This document shows positions 13,768-17,352 of a stretch of DNA of 17,352 nt, one piece after another. The translations under genes and the position numbers were made by a program. Numbering within the stretch: position 1 is the first letter of the stretch; every line of letters starts with the position of its first letter. The notes under the pieces were generated by a model. It did no database searches. It was not told where the DNA came from and was given only the letters and a program-made list of their open reading frames with translations. The DNA is from Caulobacter sp. (GTDB lineage: Bacteria; Pseudomonadota; Alphaproteobacteria; Caulobacterales; Caulobacteraceae): contig JACMOF010000124.1 in NCBI GenBank assembly GCA_014378155.1, forward strand, positions 1 to 17,352, given 5' to 3'.

Positions 13768-14637
13768 ATGAGCCGCACCTTTCTCAAGATGAACGGGCTG
13801 GGCAACGACTTCGTCGTGCTTGAGACCGCCTCCCAGCCCTTCCATCCGACGGCGGAGGACATCCGCGCCATCGCCAGACGGCCCGGCAAGGATGGGGGCG
13901 AGGGCGGAATTGGCTGCGACCAGGTGATCGCCATCGATCCGCCCAGGGCGCAGGGCGCGAGCGCCTATGTGCGGTTCTGGAATTCGGATGGCGAGGAGAC
14001 CGGGGCCTGCGGCAACGGTACGCGCTGCGTGGCGTGGCTGCTGATGCAGTCGTCGGACAAGACCGCCGTGGCCTTCGACACCGTGGCCGGCCGGCTGACC
14101 GGCCAGATGGCCGGCGACAAGCTGGTCACCGTCGACATGGGCCCACCGGGCCTGGCCTGGGACCAGATCCCGCTGTCCGAGGAGATGGACACCACCGGCA
14201 TCGAGCTGCAGGTCGGCCCGATCGACGCCCCCGACCTGCACACGCCGGGCTGCGTCTCGATGGGCAATCCGCATGTGGTGTTCTTTGTCGATACGCCGGC
14301 CACCGATGAGCTGGCGCGCGGCACGGGGTCGCTGATCGAACACCACCCGCTGTTCCCGCAGGGCGTCAATGTCGGCTTCGCCAACGTCGTTGAGCGCGAC
14401 CACATCAGGCTCAAGGTCTGGGAGCGCGGCGCGGGCCTGACCGCCGCCTGCGGCACCGGCGCCTGCGCGGCCCAGGTGGCCGCCGTCCGCAAGGGCCTGA
14501 CCAACCGCGTCGCCAGGGTCGAGTTCGAGAGCGGGTCCCTGACCATCGAATGGCGGGCCAGCGACAGCCACGTGATCATGACCGGTCCCGTGACGATGGA
14601 ATTCAGCGGCAAACTGCCCGAGAAGGTCGCGGCATGA
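13768..14637 (+). CDS. dapF: diaminopimelate epimerase
   Basis: DapF converts LL- to meso-diaminopimelate in the lysine/peptidoglycan pathway, using two cysteines as acid and base. The product has 289 residues. N-terminus MSRTFLKMNGLGNDFVVLE is standard. The first catalytic Cys is C81 in GACGNGTRC and the second C228 in AACGTGACAA; GNPHVVFFVD and the GGEGGIGCDQ loop are also present. The frame stays open upstream into the divergent peptidase gene, but the ATG at 13768 matches the family and the promoter. Its stop overlaps the next start as ATGA. It opens a dense four-gene plus-strand group. Confidence 0.96.
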   Translation: MSRTFLKMNGLGNDFVVLETASQPFHPTAEDIRAIARRPGKDGGEGGIGCDQVIAIDPPRAQGASAYVRFWNSDGEETGACGNGTRCVAWLLMQSSDKTAVAFDTVAGRLTGQMAGDKLVTVDMGPPGLAWDQIPLSEEMDTTGIELQVGPIDAPDLHTPGCVSMGNPHVVFFVDTPATDELARGTGSLIEHHPLFPQGVNVGFANVVERDHIRLKVWERGAGLTAACGTGACAAQVAAVRKGLTNRVARVEFESGSLTIEWRASDSHVIMTGPVTMEFSGKLPEKVAA

Positions 14638-15479
14638 GCGTCCATACCGCCCCCATCCACCCGGCGATTGGTCCAGGCAAGACGGCCGTGATCACCGGCG
14701 CGGCCGACGGCATCGGCCTGGCCGCCGCCCAGACCTTCGCCGGTCTGGGCATGAACGTGGTCATGGCCGACATCATGGGCCGCGCCCTGGCCAAGGCCGC
14801 CGACTCCATCGGCGAGCGCGCCTTGGCCGTGCCCACCGACGTCGCCGACCGCGCCGCGGTCCAGATCCTGCGCGACGCAGCGGTCGATCGATTCGGCGCT
14901 GTCGACGTGCTGATGAACAACGCCGGAGTTGGCGGCGGAGGCGACGCCTTCTCGGGCGAGGACCCGTGGAAGCGCATCCTCGACGTCAACCTGTGGGGCG
15001 TGATCAATGGCGTTCAAGTGATCGGCGAGGAGATGGCCGCCAGCGGCCGCCCCGGCTTGATCATCAACACGGGCTCCAAGCAAGGCATTACCCAGCCGCC
15101 GGGCAACACGGCCTACAATGTGTCGAAATCGGCGGTGAAGTCGCTGACCGAGGGGCTGGCCCACACCCTGCGCGAGATCGTCGATTGCCAGGTCGACGCT
15201 CGCCTGCTGATCCCCGGCTTCGTCCACACCGGCATGACCCGGCGCGGCGGCGACAAGCCCGCCGCCGCCTGGACCCCGCAACAGACCGTCGACTTCATGC
15301 TGGAAAGCATCCAGCGCGGCGACTTCTACATCCTGTGCCCCGACAACGACGTGCCCCGCGCCGTCGACGAAAAGCGCATGGCCTGGGCCATCGGCGACAT
15401 CATCGAAAACCGCCCAGCCCTGTCGCGCTGGCGCCCCGACTGGAAGGACGCCTTCGCGGCGTTCGTCGATAAGCCGTGA
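14634..15479 (+). CDS. short-chain dehydrogenase/reductase (SDR)
   Basis: A classical SDR of 281 residues using NAD(P)H. Cofactor motif TGAADGIG (residues 21-28), NNAG (95-98), and catalytic N119, S148, Y161 and K165 in YNVSK are all present. An acidic residue D46 after the second strand (VVMAD) suggests NAD rather than NADP, an inference only. The C-terminal part is longer than the minimal fold and ends WKDAFAAFVDKP. The substrate is unknown. The start overlaps the dapF stop (ATGA) and the stop overlaps the mtaB start (GTGA), so its translation is coupled to both neighbours. In other alphaproteobacteria dapF and mtaB are often direct neighbours, so this gene looks inserted between them. Confidence 0.92.
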   Translation: MSVHTAPIHPAIGPGKTAVITGAADGIGLAAAQTFAGLGMNVVMADIMGRALAKAADSIGERALAVPTDVADRAAVQILRDAAVDRFGAVDVLMNNAGVGGGGDAFSGEDPWKRILDVNLWGVINGVQVIGEEMAASGRPGLIINTGSKQGITQPPGNTAYNVSKSAVKSLTEGLAHTLREIVDCQVDARLLIPGFVHTGMTRRGGDKPAAAWTPQQTVDFMLESIQRGDFYILCPDNDVPRAVDEKRMAWAIGDIIENRPALSRWRPDWKDAFAAFVDKP

Positions 15480-16834
15480 CCACCTACACCCTCATCTCCC
15501 GGCCGCCGAAGCCGGCCCCCACCTCCCAACATGAGAATGGGGGCGAGGAGGGCGGCCCGGCCGTCGTCTCCAACGGTCCCGACGACGTGGCGATCGTCAC
15601 CTTCGGCTGCCGGCTGAACGCCTATGAGTCGGAAGCCATCCGGGCCCGCGCGGCCGCCGATGGCTTGACCGACGCGGTGGTGTTCAACACCTGCGCGGTA
15701 ACCAACGAGGCCGTGCGTCAGGCCCGGCAGGCGATCCGCAAGGCGCGTCGCGAGCGGCCGGACGCCCGGCTGATCGTCACCGGCTGCGCCGCCCAGATCG
15801 ATCCCGCCGCCTTCGCCGCCATGCCGGAGGTCGACCTCGTGCTCGGCAACGCCGAAAAGGCCGCGCCTGGCGCGTTGATGGACACCTCTACCCGTGTTCG
15901 GGTCAATGACATCATGTCGATCAGGGAGACCGCCGGTCACCTGATCGCCGGTCTCAAGGACCGCGCCCGGGCCTATGTCGAGGTCCAGAACGGCTGCGAC
16001 CACCGCTGCACCTTCTGCATCATCCCCTATGGCCGGGGAAACTCGCGCTCGGCCCCGGTTGGCGAGGTGGTCGACCAGGTCCGCCGGCTCTCGGACGAGG
16101 GCTATAACGAGGTGGTGTTGACCGGCGTCGATGTGACGTCGTGGGGCTCCGACCTGCCCGGCCAACCGACCCTTGGCCAGCTGGTGGGGCGAATCCTGAA
16201 GCTGGTCCCTGGCCTGCCGCGCCTACGGCTGTCGTCGATCGACGCCGCCGAGATCGACGTCGACCTGTTTCGGCTGCTGGAGACCGAGCCCCGGCTGATG
16301 CCCTATCTGCACCTGTCCTTGCAGGCCGGCGACAACCTGGTGCTCAAGCGCATGAAGCGTCGCCACAGTCGCGAGGACGCCCTGAAGCTGGTGGCCAGCG
16401 TCCGCGCCGTGCGCCCCGACACAGCCTTCGGCGCCGACCTGATCGCCGGTTTCCCCACTGAGAGCGACGAGGCCTTCGAAAACACTCTGAGGCTGGTCGA
16501 GGAGGCGGGCCTGGCCTTCCTGCACGTCTTCCCCTACAGCGCTCGCCCCGGCACGCCCGCCGCGCGGATGCCGGCGGTCAAGGGCGGGGTGATCAAGGAC
16601 CGCGCCCGCCGCCTGCGGGAAGCTGGCCAGGCTGGGCTTGAACGCCACCTCCAGCGCCAGGTGGGCCGCGTTCTATCGGGCCTGGTCGAGCGCGAAGGCG
16701 TGGCCCGCGCCGAGGATTTCACCGAGATCGCCTTCGATCCCGCCTTGGGGGGCGCCGCGCCCCAGGGCCGGATCGTTGCCTTTCGCGTCACCGGCCACGA
16801 CGGCGCGAGGGTGATCGCCGAGCTCACCGCCTAG
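15476..16834 (+). CDS. mtaB: tRNA (ms2t6A37) methylthiotransferase MtaB
   Basis: MtaB is a radical-SAM enzyme that adds a methylthio group to t6A at position 37 of tRNAs reading ANN codons. The product has 452 residues from the GTG at 15476. The N-terminal methylthiotransferase domain carries C45 (TFGCRLNAYESE), C73 (NTCAVTNEA) and C104 (TGCAAQ), which bind one 4Fe-4S cluster. The radical-SAM cluster is C174-x3-C178-x2-C181 in NGCDHRCTFCIIPYGRG. GADLIAGFPTE and HVFPYSARPGTPAA follow, and a short RNA-binding-type C-terminal part ends the protein. The first 37 residues are low-complexity and coincide with a palindromic repeat; a second possible start is GTG 15587, which would begin right at the conserved domain. 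Neither start has a strong ribosome site. Confidence 0.93.
   Translation: MTTYTLISRPPKPAPTSQHENGGEEGGPAVVSNGPDDVAIVTFGCRLNAYESEAIRARAAADGLTDAVVFNTCAVTNEAVRQARQAIRKARRERPDARLIVTGCAAQIDPAAFAAMPEVDLVLGNAEKAAPGALMDTSTRVRVNDIMSIRETAGHLIAGLKDRARAYVEVQNGCDHRCTFCIIPYGRGNSRSAPVGEVVDQVRRLSDEGYNEVVLTGVDVTSWGSDLPGQPTLGQLVGRILKLVPGLPRLRLSSIDAAEIDVDLFRLLETEPRLMPYLHLSLQAGDNLVLKRMKRRHSREDALKLVASVRAVRPDTAFGADLIAGFPTESDEAFENTLRLVEEAGLAFLHVFPYSARPGTPAARMPAVKGGVIKDRARRLREAGQAGLERHLQRQVGRVLSGLVEREGVARAEDFTEIAFDPALGGAAPQGRIVAFRVTGHDGARVIAELTA
15515..15544. repeat. palindromic repeat inside the mtaB 5' end
   Basis: GCCCCCA (15515-15521) and TGGGGGC (15538-15544) are inverted around 16 bases. The flank CCGAAGCCGGCCCCCACCT resembles the G/C-run hairpin repeats between the genes elsewhere in this window, such as the one at 4889-4996. 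It lies in the non-conserved N-terminal extension of MtaB. Confidence 0.45.
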
Positions 16835-16845
16835 GGAGGTTTCCC

Positions 16846-17289
16846 ATGTCCGATACGACCGCGCTGACCGGCGGCTGCCAATGCGGCGCGGTGCGCTTCA
16901 GCGTCGACGGCGCGCCTGGCCGCGCCTCGATCTGCCATTGCCGAATGTGCCAGAAGGCCTTCGCCGGAGCGTTCGGGGCCTTGGTCACCGTCTCGGTCGT
17001 CGACCTGATCTGGACGCGCGGCGCTCCGGCCCATTTCCAGAGCTCCGACCAGGTGAAGCGCGGCTTCTGCGCCGCCTGCGGCACGCCGCTAACCTTTGAA
17101 TGGAGCGCCGAGCGGATCGACTTAGCGGTCTTTGCCTTCGACGATCCCTCGCGGGTCGAGCCGGCGGTGCAATTGGCCGTCGAGGGTCGTCCGGCCTGGA
17201 TGGATCATCTGGCCGATATGCCGGTTCGCCCGCCGACGGGGCCGTCGGGTGTAGTAGTCAGCCGGCAGCATCCCGATCACGACACCTGA
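16846..17289 (+). CDS. GFA-family (CENP-V/GFA domain) zinc protein
   Basis: The product has 147 residues. It has the seven cysteines of the glutathione-dependent formaldehyde-activating (GFA) family: C11 and C13 in GGCQCGAVRF, C30, C32 and C35 in CHCRMCQ, and C75 and C78 in FCAACGTPL, which bind two zinc ions. GFA of Paracoccus was proposed to speed the reaction of formaldehyde with glutathione, but most family members have no proven activity, so no reaction is assigned. GGAGG follows the mtaB stop directly and stands 6 bases before the ATG; the 11-base gap makes it the last gene of the dapF group. The 3' end runs into a repeat. Confidence 0.88.
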   Translation: MSDTTALTGGCQCGAVRFSVDGAPGRASICHCRMCQKAFAGAFGALVTVSVVDLIWTRGAPAHFQSSDQVKRGFCAACGTPLTFEWSAERIDLAVFAFDDPSRVEPAVQLAVEGRPAWMDHLADMPVRPPTGPSGVVVSRQHPDHDT

Positions 17290-17344
17290 TCCTTCTCCCT
17301 TTGCGGGAAAATGTGGGCTCGCTGAGCGATGTCGGATGAGGGGT
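17290..17344. repeat. degenerate dispersed repeat after the GFA gene
   Basis: CTTCTCCC (17292-17299), a short turn and GGGAAAATGTGG, then GAGCGATGTCGGATGAGGGG, match the form of a common alphaproteobacterial intergenic repeat in which a CTTCTCCC/GGGAGAAG hairpin is followed by a second hairpin and GGATGAGGGG. The arms here are imperfect. It starts right after the GFA stop codon and probably serves as the operon terminator. TTGACA at 17344-17349 could be the -35 of a gene beyond the edge. Confidence 0.55.
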
Positions 17345-17352
17345 TGACAGGA

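Overview
The window looks like chromosome of a Caulobacter-type alphaproteobacterium. Coding sequence is GC-rich, and two genes point to this genus: a proline-free coiled-coil protein with a basic N-terminus that reads as crescentin (creS), and a FemAB/CelD-like GNAT protein that reads as the holdfast enzyme HfsK. A long alphaproteobacterial intergenic repeat, several other palindromic repeats, TTG/GTG starts and a probably leaderless gene fit the same lineage. No rRNA, tRNA, CRISPR array, insertion sequence, integrase or phage gene is visible.

Layout. (1) 1-970: the end of an unidentified gene, then almost 900 bases without a convincing protein. Inside this, 432-841 folds into nested helices, and compensating G.U pairs and a cUUCGg loop favour a plus-strand structured RNA of about 410 nt that matches no RNA family I can name. 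(2) 875-3320: an OxyR-type operator followed by ahpC and ahpF, with a strong hairpin between the two genes and a terminator after them. (3) 3460-5695: creS, a compound palindromic repeat at the convergent gene ends, and a secreted SRPBCC protein on the minus strand. (4) 5703-8854: divergent murI (glutamate racemase) and dcp (peptidyl-dipeptidase with a Tat-like signal), the latter closed by a 28-bp perfect palindrome. (5) 8874-10138: a His-rich, YqjI-like PadR regulator with AT-rich operator boxes, a DUF2218 protein, and a 46-residue single-pass membrane protein. (6) 10173-13596: a RIME-like repeat running into the stop codon of hfsK, then a secreted S9A prolyl oligopeptidase, both minus strand. 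(7) 13755-17289: dapF (probably leaderless), an SDR oxidoreductase, mtaB and a GFA-family protein, tightly packed on the plus strand.

How it works together. AhpC/AhpF form the NADH-dependent peroxide reductase, probably under OxyR. MurI makes D-glutamate and DapF makes meso-diaminopimelate, both for peptidoglycan. CreS shapes the cell, and HfsK modifies the holdfast polysaccharide, so the area is rich in envelope and cell-shape functions. The PadR/DUF2218 pair resembles metal- or iron-linked regulation but lacks the usual adjacent siderophore-interacting reductase. Most gene 3' ends carry palindromic repeats, which probably serve as terminators or mRNA-protecting hairpins. The most open observation is the structured RNA upstream of ahpC. 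The rest is a chromosomal housekeeping neighbourhood with several unusual details.
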